A DNA stretch of 64,000 nucleotides. It comes from Skeletonema tropicum (lineage: Eukaryota > Bacillariophyta > Thalassiosirophyceae > Thalassiosirales > Thalassiosiraceae). A model generated the notes under the pieces. That model was given only the letters and a program-made list of their open reading frames with translations, made no database searches and was not told the origin of the DNA. Of this stretch, positions 12,901 to 21,128 are shown piece after piece. How positions within the stretch are numbered: position 1 is the stretch's first letter; each line of letters opens with the position of its first letter. The stretch lies in assembly GCA_037178625.1 (NCBI GenBank), contig CM074133.1:496001-560000 (forward strand), given 5' to 3'. Made by a program: the position numbers and the translations under genes.

Positions 12901-14036
12901 TCACAAGCTTGGTCGGGCGGGATGTGTGTAATGGGAAGCGATGGGCCATTGTGTTGAGGAATTACCAATGCCGTTTGGGGGAGATCTCGGTGAGGTTTGA
13001 TGTATGCACGTCCATTCTTGTATCCATATGAAACTACCGACACTTTACATTTTGCTTGTTTGCAATGTCCACCCGTTGCCATGATGATAAGACCCCAACA
13101 TGTGATAGCTGCTTGAATTTGACTGAAGAACTCATCATCTGATAGTCGACGACGTTTGGATCTAACGAGGAGGTCAGTGTCGTCTACATAAATGATAGCA
13201 GCCAGCATGAGAAGAAGACCTGTCCAAGAGGAATAAATCGGCTGACAATGTCCCATTCGACGGTATGCCTGCGTCTGTAACAGTGATGTGACTGAAAATG
13301 ATGGCGCCGCAGCACTGCTTCCCTGTCCCATTCCCATCATTGGCTTATCATCAGAACCTTGGAAGGGAGAGTCAGACAAACCGAATCCTGTCCTCAAATG
13401 CCATCCCATACATTGGAGAGCGACAAGCATCATTTTGACCTGAGAGTTTGGCACACCCGCTGCTAGCAGTGAAATGGATGACCACCCGTGGTACAGCGCA
13501 TCGTAACAGTCCCCAAGATCTACTGAAGCCACTGCATAAGGCCAATGCAGGGTGCGATGAATATCCTGATAAAGTATTCGGTTCATGGTAGCATTCTTGG
13601 CTCCAGAGAAGGCTTTCGCATGTTGTTCCAAAGTTAGTAGATTCTCACGATTCAGATTCCTCATCATACGTTGGGCAAAGATAACCTTCAGGACGTAGTT
13701 GAAATCAGCCTCAAAAAGACAGATGGCTCGAAGTTTATTGATGAAGACAGTACCCATTTCTTTCTGCAGTAAAACTATAACTGTATGTAGCCATCGTTTA
13801 AGTGGCCATCCAAGACGAATCGCAGTATTCAGTTTTGCGACTTGGAGGGAGGTGAGTTCCTTGTCGAAAGCTGCACAGACGTAATGGTCGTAATGTATAT
13901 TGGAGTACGACGATTGAGTGTCGATTCGACAATGCTTCCACCAATATTGAAACTCCTCTTCCTCTATGTAAGGATCCAAGCCGAGATGTTGTGTCTTTTG
14001 ATACAGGGAGGCTGCTTCTTGGAACAAGGCCGCCAC
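9921..14036 (-). CDS. LINE ORF2, reverse transcriptase and RNase H part
   Basis: 1371 codons from the first ATG after the TGA at 14151-14153. The open frame is continuous with the endonuclease part, since bases 14150-14037 are in the same frame and code without a stop. RT motif A is SVDLGDCYDALYH (~171-183), motif B GMGQGSSAAAPSF (~235-247) and motif C YVDD (~283-286, near base 13185). RNase H follows with its full acidic set: DGSY, GEIFGG, FDNSG and NIEMDRLAK. A zinc-finger-like CPSCGRLNESTSHITRC lies in the C-terminal third. The tail is Ser/Asp-rich and then Arg-rich. The protein would copy element RNA at a nicked target. As sequenced it lacks an intact start from ORF2's own ATG. Confidence 0.95.
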   Translation of the reverse strand: MAALFQEAASLYQKTQHLGLDPYIEEEEFQYWWKHCRIDTQSSYSNIHYDHYVCAAFDKELTSLQVAKLNTAIRLGWPLKRWLHTVIVLLQKEMGTVFINKLRAICLFEADFNYVLKVIFAQRMMRNLNRENLLTLEQHAKAFSGAKNATMNRILYQDIHRTLHWPYAVASVDLGDCYDALYHGWSSISLLAAGVPNSQVKMMLVALQCMGWHLRTGFGLSDSPFQGSDDKPMMGMGQGSSAAAPSFSVTSLLQTQAYRRMGHCQPIYSSWTGLLLMLAAIIYVDDTDLLVRSKRRRLSDDEFFSQIQAAITCWGLIIMATGGHCKQAKCKVSVVSYGYKNGRAYIKPHRDLPQTALVIPQHNGPSLPITHIPPDQACEALGTFVAADGNQRTQLDEMKKKGLSWADQLSSAHLPPADGFLSLNIHLKPRLCWNLVTVCESPKVIDKALSKVFFQALPYLRVNRNIRTEFRHLPVKYQGLGIFDVNVERLGLKIFWIQRYWGDSGLEGQLLLHSYETFSIDLGLDGNPFQYSFERYGYLVESSFWWKDLWELLEHFGIRLDLDKTITFQPCRLGDKSIMRWFIESNHFSKQQLVRLNRVRKRKCIFFLSELLLCDGQKVNVLLLDGSEGFSRKKTYPFEKPTGADVNLWRTAIRTLTSPTYRLPTSLGFLRCLDPNIDWFWNEQDNLIVRYNWNEDGNIRGYDHFIPSDGGTARRPQFIWHYSSHLRPNNLTHAASVRIVDETTVSLICSTYLPPPPPTPSSILAVLQSWGNNSLWEDLQIDGDGSWLIEGLMQGTVEGAADGSYMKDISTDVCSAAFMLICNVSNRKMVGTWAEKSPFAGNYRGEIFGGMALALLLRAASMLLPANSEIVSPVKLWFDNSGVIHHGNKPHSDLAENQTQADVLSLFKKYLRGIPFTISFEKVESHVDEYRHVSTYTRQEVWNIEMDRLAKQALLYALETNTFITSPFPFEHVRAYNGFGKISGSPIAAIYDWHGYTSAKHLFESRDIVSSQHFDLIFWEGMDKAVKNFPPMFTGWIAKHVSHFCGTNRQLSKMDSSVQNICPSCGRLNESTSHITRCSDPGRLASLRAAVEDLSEWMEDNDTDPYLQHFIEEYLLGHGELDMYDVIDGHPAHIEFAEIHDTLGWDNFVEGRISRSLVHLQAQYLSTIHTFVQPSTWASGLMRQLLLLTHQQWLYRNCTVHYKADGRSLPQHRQILQKVTQLLNTEEDELLPEDRSLLHIDFAQLADGPTIDQERWIAGMESAIVAHRVHRARRSRRARLPNLRIRRRPNTSASDASSTNADETDVDVGSDDNGDDNDDGDGSSSRVESDSSREESSPAPVLRSRHYITSYFPPRRDSEGSIRFRRRRRRS

Positions 14037-14150
14037 TTCCGGAGGAGTATCAGGAGGAAACTCATACGTACCATGAAGGATTTGTTGAACTGCTGGACCA
14101 TCTCCAAGGTGGCCGATGTCAGACAGGAAAGGCTCTGAGGCAAGAATAGA

Positions 14151-15830
14151 TCAGTGCCCAAGCTGGTATCTCTCACGAATACAATTGCCAGTTTCAGTTT
14201 CAACATCCCCACGAGTTGTGTACCGCGGGGAGAATTCCGGAAAATCTTCATCTGGCACTATAACTTCACATAACGGTGAAGCCCGAGGTTTCCCCATCTT
14301 CAACTTCAGGGTTTTGAATTTCTTCTGTCTCGCCTCCTTCTTCAAAATCCGCTTAACTTCGTCCGCTGCTTCGTCATCCCCTCGTTTCTTTGCTGCTGCC
14401 AATCTCTTTTGCAGCATACGATTTCTCAGCATGGGCGCATCATCACGTAGGGCTTCAAGAAGTTCTATGCATGCGAAGCGTTCCGTCTTTGCTTCGGCAA
14501 TGGTGATGTCCCGAGGTTCAGGAACGTCTATCGCTCGGCATAGTTTGAATAGATTCCGACCGTCAGGTACTTTTCCTTGCTTAAAGCGAATAACTCTATT
14601 TAGGCATCGTAGCTTCCGAAGAACGACAGAAACTTCTTCACAAAATTCAATATTTCGATTCCCACCTCTATTACACTCTCGTTCAGCACAACGTTGATGT
14701 TCCGTTTCCTGCACATCCCATCGATTGAGGAGGACAAGTTTCTCATCTTTGTTGAGAGCCGTGGAATTTGCAATAGTATCCAGTCGTTGCCTCATGTTGT
14801 TCCACTCATTCAGTTCATTCAATCTCTTGTTGTACGCCTTCCTTAGACGGGGAACTTTACTCCGAACCCCACGCCCCTGTGGGCGTGGCATATGAGGAAG
14901 ATGGGTGCCTAAAACCGATGGAGCATGGAAATCAAACACCAACAGACGATGGTCCCCAACGTGGGCGCCGTGAGCAGCTGCATATGCATTTGTACACAGA
15001 ATTCCCTCCGTAGCAAACATTGTCATCAGAGGTTTGCGTCCAGATTCATGAGAGTTCGGTAGGTGTTCTCCATTGATACGTTGAAATTGACAGGACATCT
15101 GCAAATCATCCTCTTGCAGCCGCGTTGCAAGACCGTCTCGATATACGTCTTCATTGAAGTCACCAACTAGAATGATATTGTCACCCTTCTTTTTCCATAT
15201 TAATAACTGTTTGACCAATTGTTGAATGAAGTATTTGCATGGATCTGTGAAACATCCTCTACTCCGAAGGTAATGCTGTCGTTGACTGTATACGGTGTAG
15301 TTGCGGTGACGTTGGTTTCGACGACCATATCGCGATGAAGAGGGAGGATTGTAAGCACATATCAGCCAAGTGGCGTGTGCTTCGGTACCAAGACGCATAT
15401 AGCACCATTGGCCTAACGAATCATCATCCATTCCTTTCTTAGAAGCAAAGCCGGAAGTTCTGCCAGTAGCTAGGATTGAGGTCCCCCCAGGTTGAGTTCT
15501 ACCATCGGAGCCAGACAGCCTATCGTTCCGATTGTAGGCTACACTGCAGTAACGTTCTTCCCCAACACCAAAGACATCATCAAACTGCTGATCTGATGTT
15601 GACATGTCCCATTGAACACAGTTTTCAACGCTGCAGTAAATATCTGACTGAAACTTTTTCCGAGTGGTTTCTATCCTGCATATCTTCTCATTTCCTCTTC
15701 CTTTTGTAAACATTTGCAGGCCATTGACATTATTTAGAATGACACGCAGGGTGTCATGTGTTTTCGGTGGGGGAGGAAGGCCATGTGAATCTCGATCTTG
15801 TGCCGCTAACATTTCTTCCAGGTAGTCCAT
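14151..15830 (-). CDS. LINE ORF2, APE-type endonuclease part
   Basis: 559 codons carrying an endonuclease/exonuclease/phosphatase fold of the kind that nicks target DNA in non-LTR elements. Visible catalytic landmarks are LNNVNGL near the N terminus, SVENC (Glu), a NPPSSSRYG region, VGDFNED (~Asp-Asn) and GDHRLLVFDF (Asp-His). A long basic, helical linker follows. It ends in RYQLGH and TGA at 14151-14153, after which the same frame continues into the RT. The frame also extends upstream to about 15963 (…TYKELFWASRKGGQ…), where it meets the frame that starts at the ATG at 16104. So this is an internal piece of one large ORF2 cut by one frame change and one nonsense codon, not a separate gene. 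Confidence 0.92.
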   Translation of the reverse strand: MDYLEEMLAAQDRDSHGLPPPPKTHDTLRVILNNVNGLQMFTKGRGNEKICRIETTRKKFQSDIYCSVENCVQWDMSTSDQQFDDVFGVGEERYCSVAYNRNDRLSGSDGRTQPGGTSILATGRTSGFASKKGMDDDSLGQWCYMRLGTEAHATWLICAYNPPSSSRYGRRNQRHRNYTVYSQRQHYLRSRGCFTDPCKYFIQQLVKQLLIWKKKGDNIILVGDFNEDVYRDGLATRLQEDDLQMSCQFQRINGEHLPNSHESGRKPLMTMFATEGILCTNAYAAAHGAHVGDHRLLVFDFHAPSVLGTHLPHMPRPQGRGVRSKVPRLRKAYNKRLNELNEWNNMRQRLDTIANSTALNKDEKLVLLNRWDVQETEHQRCAERECNRGGNRNIEFCEEVSVVLRKLRCLNRVIRFKQGKVPDGRNLFKLCRAIDVPEPRDITIAEAKTERFACIELLEALRDDAPMLRNRMLQKRLAAAKKRGDDEAADEVKRILKKEARQKKFKTLKLKMGKPRASPLCEVIVPDEDFPEFSPRYTTRGDVETETGNCIRERYQLGH

Positions 15831-15936
15831 TTGATCGTCAACATCTTGTTCTGCTGCCTTCCGAGTATTAATCGATGGGAGAGGGGGACGTGAATGTTCT
15901 TTCTGTCCTCCTTTTCTAGATGCCCAAAAGAGTTCC

Positions 15937-16104
15937 TTATAGGTGGGTTGTATGTGCTTTTGCTAGAAATCGCTTCTTTTTATTCCGCCACACGCCTGCC
16001 CGGGATTGGGAATGATACCGAGGAGACCCTGACGGAACTGAGTGTAAGTCACTGCGTTCACCACTAGAGACACTCATACTAGAGGCCGCAGAACTGACGC
16101 TCAT
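15937..16104 (-). CDS. LINE ORF2 N-terminal piece (before frame change)
   Basis: 55 codons from ATG 16104 to TAA 15937-15939: Ser-rich start (MSVSSAASSMSVSSGER), then a basic segment (WRNKKKRFLAKAH). Its ATG overlaps the ORF1 stop as TAATG. The adjoining +1 frame continues directly as YKELFWAS into the endonuclease, so this is the true ORF2 start with a one-base indel downstream. Confidence 0.65.
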   Translation of the reverse strand: MSVSSAASSMSVSSGERSDLHSVPSGSPRYHSQSRAGVWRNKKKRFLAKAHTTHL

Positions 16105-16529
16105 TATGTAGTCGTCCGACTTCGATCCATCACAGACACGAAGGCTGGAGGAGGATCTTGGCCAGGACGATTACCCGAAGCGTGGTCATATTCATTGTAA
16201 TCACATTTGTCGAAAATACGGGAAAGGAAGCTTCCAGCTGATATGATGACTGTTTTAGATGATTTACACCAAAGTAGAAAGAGCAATTGCTCTGTTGGGA
16301 TCAATTGTGATGTGATAGATTGTTTGTTTTTCAATTGCACAAGACAAAATTTGAATTTGGCACGCCTCCGGCTGTCGGCGATATAATTGCTTAGTTCAAA
16401 TTTGTACGATGATCTCCACACCAAGACAAGGCGATATAGACGATAGGGGGTTGTTTCTCCCACTGTCAATCGAGTATCTTGGGGCTGAAAAACGGAATCC
16501 ATAGCAGGTATCAACCCGGCCATCGTCAA
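16104..16529 (-). CDS. LINE ORF1, putative
   Basis: 141 codons inside the element, upstream of and translationally abutting ORF2 (TAATG overlap). The protein has a basic centre (SRRRAKFKF) and an acidic-to-basic tail; I recognise no zinc knuckle or RRM. By position it would be the RNA-binding ORF1 product that coats element RNA. It is short for an ORF1, so a 5' truncation, or an ORF1 of a type I do not know, is possible. Confidence 0.55.
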   Translation of the reverse strand: MTMAGLIPAMDSVFQPQDTRLTVGETTPYRLYRLVLVWRSSYKFELSNYIADSRRRAKFKFCLVQLKNKQSITSQLIPTEQLLFLLWCKSSKTVIISAGSFLSRIFDKCDYNEYDHASGNRPGQDPPPAFVSVMDRSRTTT

Positions 16530-16638
16530 GCGATCGAGATGTCCCTGGACTACTAATTCCTACGTAGAATCTGTTATTTTTTGTTAGTTTGTGATTTCCA
16601 TCCTAAGGCCACACGTTGATAATTCCACGCGGAAATTA

Positions 16639-16658
16639 TATGGATCAATGGAATATGA
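16639..16658. repeat. Target-site duplication of the LINE (5' side)
   Basis: TATGGATCAATGGAATATGA, the partner of 9732-9751. It defines the 5' end of the element at 16638. Confidence 0.92.
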
Positions 16659-17520
16659 ATCTTTCGTCTGGTTAGCATTTACATCGATCAGCTACAGTGC
16701 AGTGTTTGTTTATGCATTAGCTAATCATTAGCTGAACTTCTTCTTCGCATGGCCACTGAGCGTGCTGGATCAGTGAAAAGCATCAGAGTCTTGATAACAT
16801 AGGATATAGCAACAGTCGACTCTGGATGTCTTGTTCTACTAATACATATATTATATGATAAATATATTATTGACAAAAGTGAGACTTATGATTAGCTAAG
16901 GAGACAAGCAAGCGACAAGCGTCGCTCGGTCTGCCTATCAAAAGGTGTCTAAGTATAGGGGTTATAATCAAAAGTGGCTGCATGGGTCAGAGTTGAGCTT
17001 CGGTTTCGGTACTTCGGTACTGATGAAGCAGGTGTAATGATGATCATACTCTCTAAATGTTATTGTCTTACGAGGTGTTTACTGGTAGAGCAGGAGAGGA
17101 ATTTTAACTTGTGGATGGTGAGAGGTAGGCAATATCTTGAAGGGAGAGGCAGGACATCAGCACGGTGATGATTCAGCTTCATGGGTTGTTGGTGTGGACT
17201 GCAAGGCTGCTCAAAACTCAAAAGGCACTGTGCATCATTGGAGCGACTTCGGCAATATGACTTGCATCTTTTTATCACAGCTTGCATCTGCTTCTGGGGT
17301 AGAGTTTGCGACTGGCTCCGCTACCGCTACCGGACTTGTCGGGAAGGTAATGAGCACGCTACTTACGAAGAAGTAGACTTGTACTCACGCAAGCCATCCA
17401 TTAGTAGATATCTACTTCTACGGCGAGGTTACTTTTCATATGTCCAGAGGGTCCAGGTCCCAAGAAGACCACAAATTTTATAATATTCGTGGTACTTTGT
17501 ATAGGAGATTTACAACTTAC
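16659..17520. other. Intergenic stretch, nothing recognised
   Basis: Original flank of the LINE target and sequence up to the MITE-like element. Short overlapping open frames only; no domain recognised. Confidence 0.5.
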
Positions 17521-18390
17521 TAGCGTGTCCCAGATCCACTTTCCCACGCCAAATTCCCACTTTCCCACGCTACCGCGATGAGAAAATCGCACCAAAAAAT
17601 TTTGGTGCGATTTTTCAAAGCTAGGCAACACCGCACAAAACACAAAACAACCATCTGAGTATGCTCTTCATAGAGCGCACCTTTCAACATGTTGAACCCA
17701 AACTGACACGCAGAAATCCTTGAGGAAGTATATTCGAATACAATTATTAATTAGTTGACCGCTATATAACTATTAAATCAATAGCAAGCATCGGTCCAAA
17801 ATGGACTATTTCACCTAGTAAAAGTAGTGATTCTATGTATGACGCATGCGTATATGAGCACCTATGCAGCCACTGTAATGCAAGTATGGTACATATGATG
17901 ACTCCCAGAGGCTTAATCGAAAGGTAATAACATGTACTATCAACTTATGGTCGGTGCAGGTAGGTAGAGGGTCGATGTTGAGTGTAGTGAGGCGCTAGTT
18001 TCAGTCAATGTGTGTTTTGTGCGTAGAAAGCTAGCAAAATATTTTTGGTGCGATTTTTTCATTGGTGCGATTTTTTCATCGCGGTAGCACGCCAGAATCC
18101 CACGTCGAATTTTGATTCTGAAAATCAAAATCCTACGGCCACCCCAGAATCCCACGTCGACGTATAGGATTCTACTTTTCCACTTTCCCACCTCAGAATC
18201 CCACGCATTTTTTTTTTGTGCGGGGTGTATCGCGCAGGCCCTCGAAAAGTGGGAATTTGGAAATGGAAATTTGGTTCTGGGACACAGAAGCAAATTTTGA
18301 CGGCTAGGATTCCCACTTTCCCACGTCAAATTACGGCGTGGGAATCCTACGTGGGAAAGTAGGAATCCTAGACACATCTGGGACACGCTA
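17521..18390. mobile_element. MITE-like palindromic element
   Basis: Terminal inverted repeats TAGCGTGTCCCAGAT (17521-17535) and its complement (18376-18390) bound 870 bp. Inner parts are also inverted: the ACGCTACCGCGATGAGAAAA region near 17567 matches the complement near 18057-18092, including the TTGGTGCGATTTT motif. The right half has many copies of an AGAATCCCACGTCGA-like word. Flanks allow TA or ACT as target duplication; the bases do not decide. No transposase is encoded, so it would be non-autonomous. Confidence 0.72.
17583..17614. repeat. Inverted repeat, 15-bp arms
   Basis: AAAATCGCACCAAAA and its exact complement separated by two A bases, inside the left end of the MITE-like element. 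A diverged, duplicated version lies at about 18029-18080. Confidence 0.8.
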
Positions 18391-18423
18391 CTACAAACAG
18401 AAAATCGCGGCAAAAAACAATAC

Positions 18424-18818
18424 TTTCAAAATAGCTTACCTCCAAAACCAGAAGGGCTGCTTCAAAATTCAAAATCGGAAAGAAGAAAAGAGCCGTTATC
18501 CCCGGTAAGTGCTCGCTTTTTACACACGCCTTTTACACACTATCTACTCTACCAGCCACGAAGCAGAGCGTCTCAGAAGTCTACCAGCCACATTGCAGAG
18601 CGTCTCAAAACTAGGAAATACGAAATGAGAATTTTGATTGAAAACGGCCATTATGTATCGCTACTATTCGCTCGCCCAAACCCAAACCGCCCATCGATCC
18701 ACCATCGCATCGCCACCAACCATCTTCATTCATATCATCATCTGGTCAGCTCATAATTCTGCCGTTGCAAATCTATCGACACAATCCGGACCATTTCATC
18801 GTCGCCATACTTATCGTA
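18424..18818 (+). promoter_or_regulatory. Upstream region of PT-repeat gene copy A, cut off by E1
   Basis: Matches the upstream regions of copies B (from 32031) and C (from 34103), including GGTAAGTGCTCGC, which could be a 5' UTR splice donor, and a tandem CTACCAGCCACxxxGCAGAGCGTCTCA pair. In copies B and C this DNA runs straight into the coding start. Here E1 intervenes, about 25 bp short of the ATG. Confidence 0.7.
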
Positions 18819-18887
18819 TAAACAGGGGCGCGCAGAATGGTGCGATAGTGGTGGCGTGCAGCGGTGTATGTGGCGGGTTCAGCGCGG

Positions 18888-18905
18888 GCCCTCGGGGCCT
18901 GTAAA
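18888..18905. other. GC-rich hairpin near E1 left end
   Basis: GGCCC-TCG-GGGCC forms a 5-bp stem with a 3-base loop about 70 bp inside the element. It is the complement of the right-terminal hairpin (GGCCC-CGA-GGGCC). Present identically in E2 near 56200. Confidence 0.6.
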
Positions 18906-18957
18906 GTATTGTGTCGTCATCTTGCTGTTGGCCATTTGCTGTGTGGCTTGTCAGTAG

Positions 18958-19096
18958 TCTTTATACAACGGAATTCGGCTATAAAGTTGCTCTGCAATGA
19001 CGTTGGCCTTAATTGGTATAATTGTGCTGTGCACAATTTTACCAATTAGTCTCTTTACAATAGAATACGGCTATAAAGTTGCTCTGCAATGACGTT
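18958..19096. repeat. Tandem duplication with internal palindrome in E1
   Basis: CGGCTATAAAGTTGCTCTGCAATGACGTTG occurs twice, 93 bp apart, each time after a CTTTA-ACAA lead. Between them 19010-19048 is an inverted repeat with 18-base arms (17 of 18 paired): TAATTGGTATAATTGTGC, then TGT, then its near complement. Both repeats keep a shared open frame (AIKLLCNDV). Conserved in E2 (about 56268-56406). Confidence 0.8.
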
Positions 19097-19099
19097 GTC

Positions 19100-19246
19100 A
19101 ATCTTTATCAATGTGAAAAGAAATGTCTTGAATGCAATAAGCCACGAAGTCCTTATTACAAGCTAGGAGTTTTTCCAGATGATGGTAGTAAGCAATATAA
19201 CCGAACTCTTTATGATTCATTAATTACGAGTTTCGGTGGAGCTTAG
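19100..19246 (+). other. Short open segment with CxxxCxxC, possible exon of E1
   Basis: 49 codons reading NLYQCEKKCLECNKP, then a Tyr/Asp-rich stretch to TAG, with no good start codon. The CEKKCLEC motif suggests a metal-binding exon, identical in E2. It could be an untranslated leftover; I give it only because the frame and motif are kept in both copies, which are too similar for that to be strong evidence. Confidence 0.3.
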
Positions 19247-19819
19247 CCACCTTCATCAGCGGTTCTAATTGCGTGGAGACAGGCCACAAAAAATTTGAAT
19301 CAAAAGGTCTCAAGAATGAGAAAAGGCGTGGTAGCTGTCATTGTTCTAACGGTCGTAAGTTTTGTTGGCGTTTCGTGGGCGTGGGCCAGCGTACAAGGCA
19401 TATCTTTTCCATCGGGGAGATCCAAAGTAGCGAGCAAATTACTTCCGGAACTTCAACTTGAAGTGTTGGGATTTTCCCCCCTCCTATCCCCGCTGAAATG
19501 CCAATTTTGATTGTCATTTAGATGCTATATCTTATGATTTAGATCTAAAAATCGCTTGATTTGTGCTAAAAAGGACTTTTCCAGGCTAATTAAGTCAGAT
19601 TGTCGATGAGCTTCTTCGTTCTTTCCGGTGTGCATCCCCGTCACCCTCTATTTTCTTAATTTTTTCTCTGAGTGACGTGGTAAACTTCGTTACTTAAGGA
19701 ATTAGTACACTTGATTCCAATCGTCTTACGTCACAAAGTACCAGAAGTCAGGTGTTGGCAAAATCCAATGAACAAAAAAGTATTTAAGTTCATGCAGCAA
19801 GTACTCAGGTCGACATTGG

Positions 19820-20229
19820 CTCAATTACATTATCTGCCGAGTCGTCTATTGATGCAAGTCTAAATAGACGCCGACGTTGGTTGCCGACGTGTTTGCATTT
19901 GAATAACTGCCGATCTTTGGCCACGTACTGATCAATACGTCAGTTCTTAACTCCACGTCGACGTCTTGTGTTGAGCTGAATCTTTTTGTCGACGTGTTGT
20001 CGATGTGTTGAACCACAAGATCTTGTGTTGCCGACGTAGCTTACGAAGGAACTCGTTTACTTCATGACGTGGTTGGTTATTGATTGCATTGTTCTCTGCT
20101 GATTATTGCGCTGGTGCGTTGGCGGCGGTTATGTAGGCAGTTTGTACGTTGTCGAGCCGTTCAACAGCTCTCATAAATTATGCATTGCATCATTTACATC
20201 ATCACATTTCTACATTGTCCGAATAAATA
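19820..20229 (+). promoter_or_regulatory. GACGT-rich upstream region of E1 gene 1
   Basis: At least six GACGT cores (GCCGACGTTGG, GCCGACGTGTT, CACGTCGACGTC, GTCGACGTGTT, GCCGACGTAGC, TGACGTGG) lie within ~210 bp upstream of the ATG at 20230. GACGT is the core of bZIP/CRE-type sites, including those reported for CO2/cAMP-responsive diatom promoters. Regulatory function here is inferred. Identical block in E2 (about 57150-57555). Confidence 0.4.
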
Positions 20230-21009
20230 ATGAAGTTTGGCAACACAAATCCAGTTATATCCACCGTTGGTAGTAATGGTAAGGGCTTCCGTGCCGTGCG
20301 GAATCGGAGCAATGTCGATGCACGTCTTACTTCGTCAGGGGTCAAGACTGCCGCTAAACCGTCGGCTCCTGTCATTGCATTGAGCGTAACAGACATCAAT
20401 TGGCGTTTGGTGCGTACCGACGATCGTATCTTCTTGCTGCTAGCGTCTGTTGCATTAGGCGATGGGTTTGACGTTGCCAAGTTGGAGAAGGAACAACTGC
20501 TCTTTTCTGCTCTTTCCGTCTTTGAAGTCGGGTCAATCAAGTACATCCTGAATGAACTGTCTGAACATTACCCGAATGTCCCAGTTGGTAAGACTGATTC
20601 TACTGACAAAGATGATCTGGTGTCTGCAGCGGTCAACTTCTTAATGTTTGCCGCTATTGCTCAGAAAGGAGGTACAAGCCAAGCGCCGTACACTTCAAAT
20701 TGTGAGCATTTTTGGTAAGAGAGAAGGTTAACCTTCGTGTGGTTCAATGATTTTGGTATTTTTGTTCATTGTACAGTTTTACAAATTCTGTCTTTCCTTT
20801 TTACTTACAAGTTTTTTTTCAACCTTCAACTTCACACCAGTGATGAGAACGGGAAACTTGTACTTGAAGACAAAACTCATTCGGGCTCCCGTGATCAACC
20901 TGTTCAAGATGATGATGAACCGGATTTGTCCGAGAAAGGTGCTGTCACGAAAAAGTCTAAACCGGTACCTGTCGGAGAGAAGGCCTCTCCTGATTCAACT
21001 ATCATGTGA
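20230..21009 (+). CDS. E1 gene 1, conserved protein of unknown family
   Basis: Two exons, 20230-20714 and 20841-21009, join across a GT-AG intron (phase 2) into 218 codons (217 aa). The protein has a basic N terminus (KGFRAVRNRSNVDARLTSSG), a mid region with VTDINWRLVRTDDRIFLLLA and helical LSVFEVGSIKYILNEL. The acidic then lysine-rich tail (DDDEPDLSEKGAVTKKSK) ends in TGA. No signal peptide or membrane helix. I do not recognise the family. Being carried intact in both element copies just upstream of the helicase suggests a role in the element, perhaps DNA binding; that is a guess. A GTGAGT donor overlaps the stop codon, but the only nearby acceptor would put the helicase out of frame, so I treat them as separate genes. 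Confidence 0.6.
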
Positions 21010-21128
21010 GTTTATTTTGTGTGCATGTGCACTGCCGCACTAAGTATCGCTTGCTTATTGAATCATTTTAGTATAATCGATCACTGAACAATTTTACCTA
21101 ATAAACAAATGCAACTGCCTACGTAGAC

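Larger units (their letters stand above)
9752..16638 (-). mobile_element. Full-length APE-type non-LTR retrotransposon (LINE)
   Basis: A 6887-bp element on the minus strand between perfect 20-bp target-site duplications. In 5' to 3' order: a ~110-bp leader, ORF1 (16529-16104), then ORF2 starting at 16104. ORF2 holds an APE endonuclease, reverse transcriptase, RNase H and a CCHC-type finger and ends at 9921, followed by a 170-bp 3' UTR. ORF1's stop and ORF2's start share bases as TAATG. ORF2 carries two lesions: a one-base frame change between about 15940 and 15963 (the initiating frame stops at TAA 15937-15939), and an in-frame TGA at 14151-14153. There is no long poly-A tail; a 9-bp stem (9860-9878) lies in the 3' UTR. 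Perfect TSDs and only two lesions point to a recent insertion into intergenic DNA. Confidence 0.93.

Noticed and set aside
21006..21128. Splicing E gene 1 directly to the helicase into one protein
   Set aside because: GTGAGT at 21006 and TACGTAG at 21126 look like splice sites, but joining them reads the helicase exon out of frame in both element copies.
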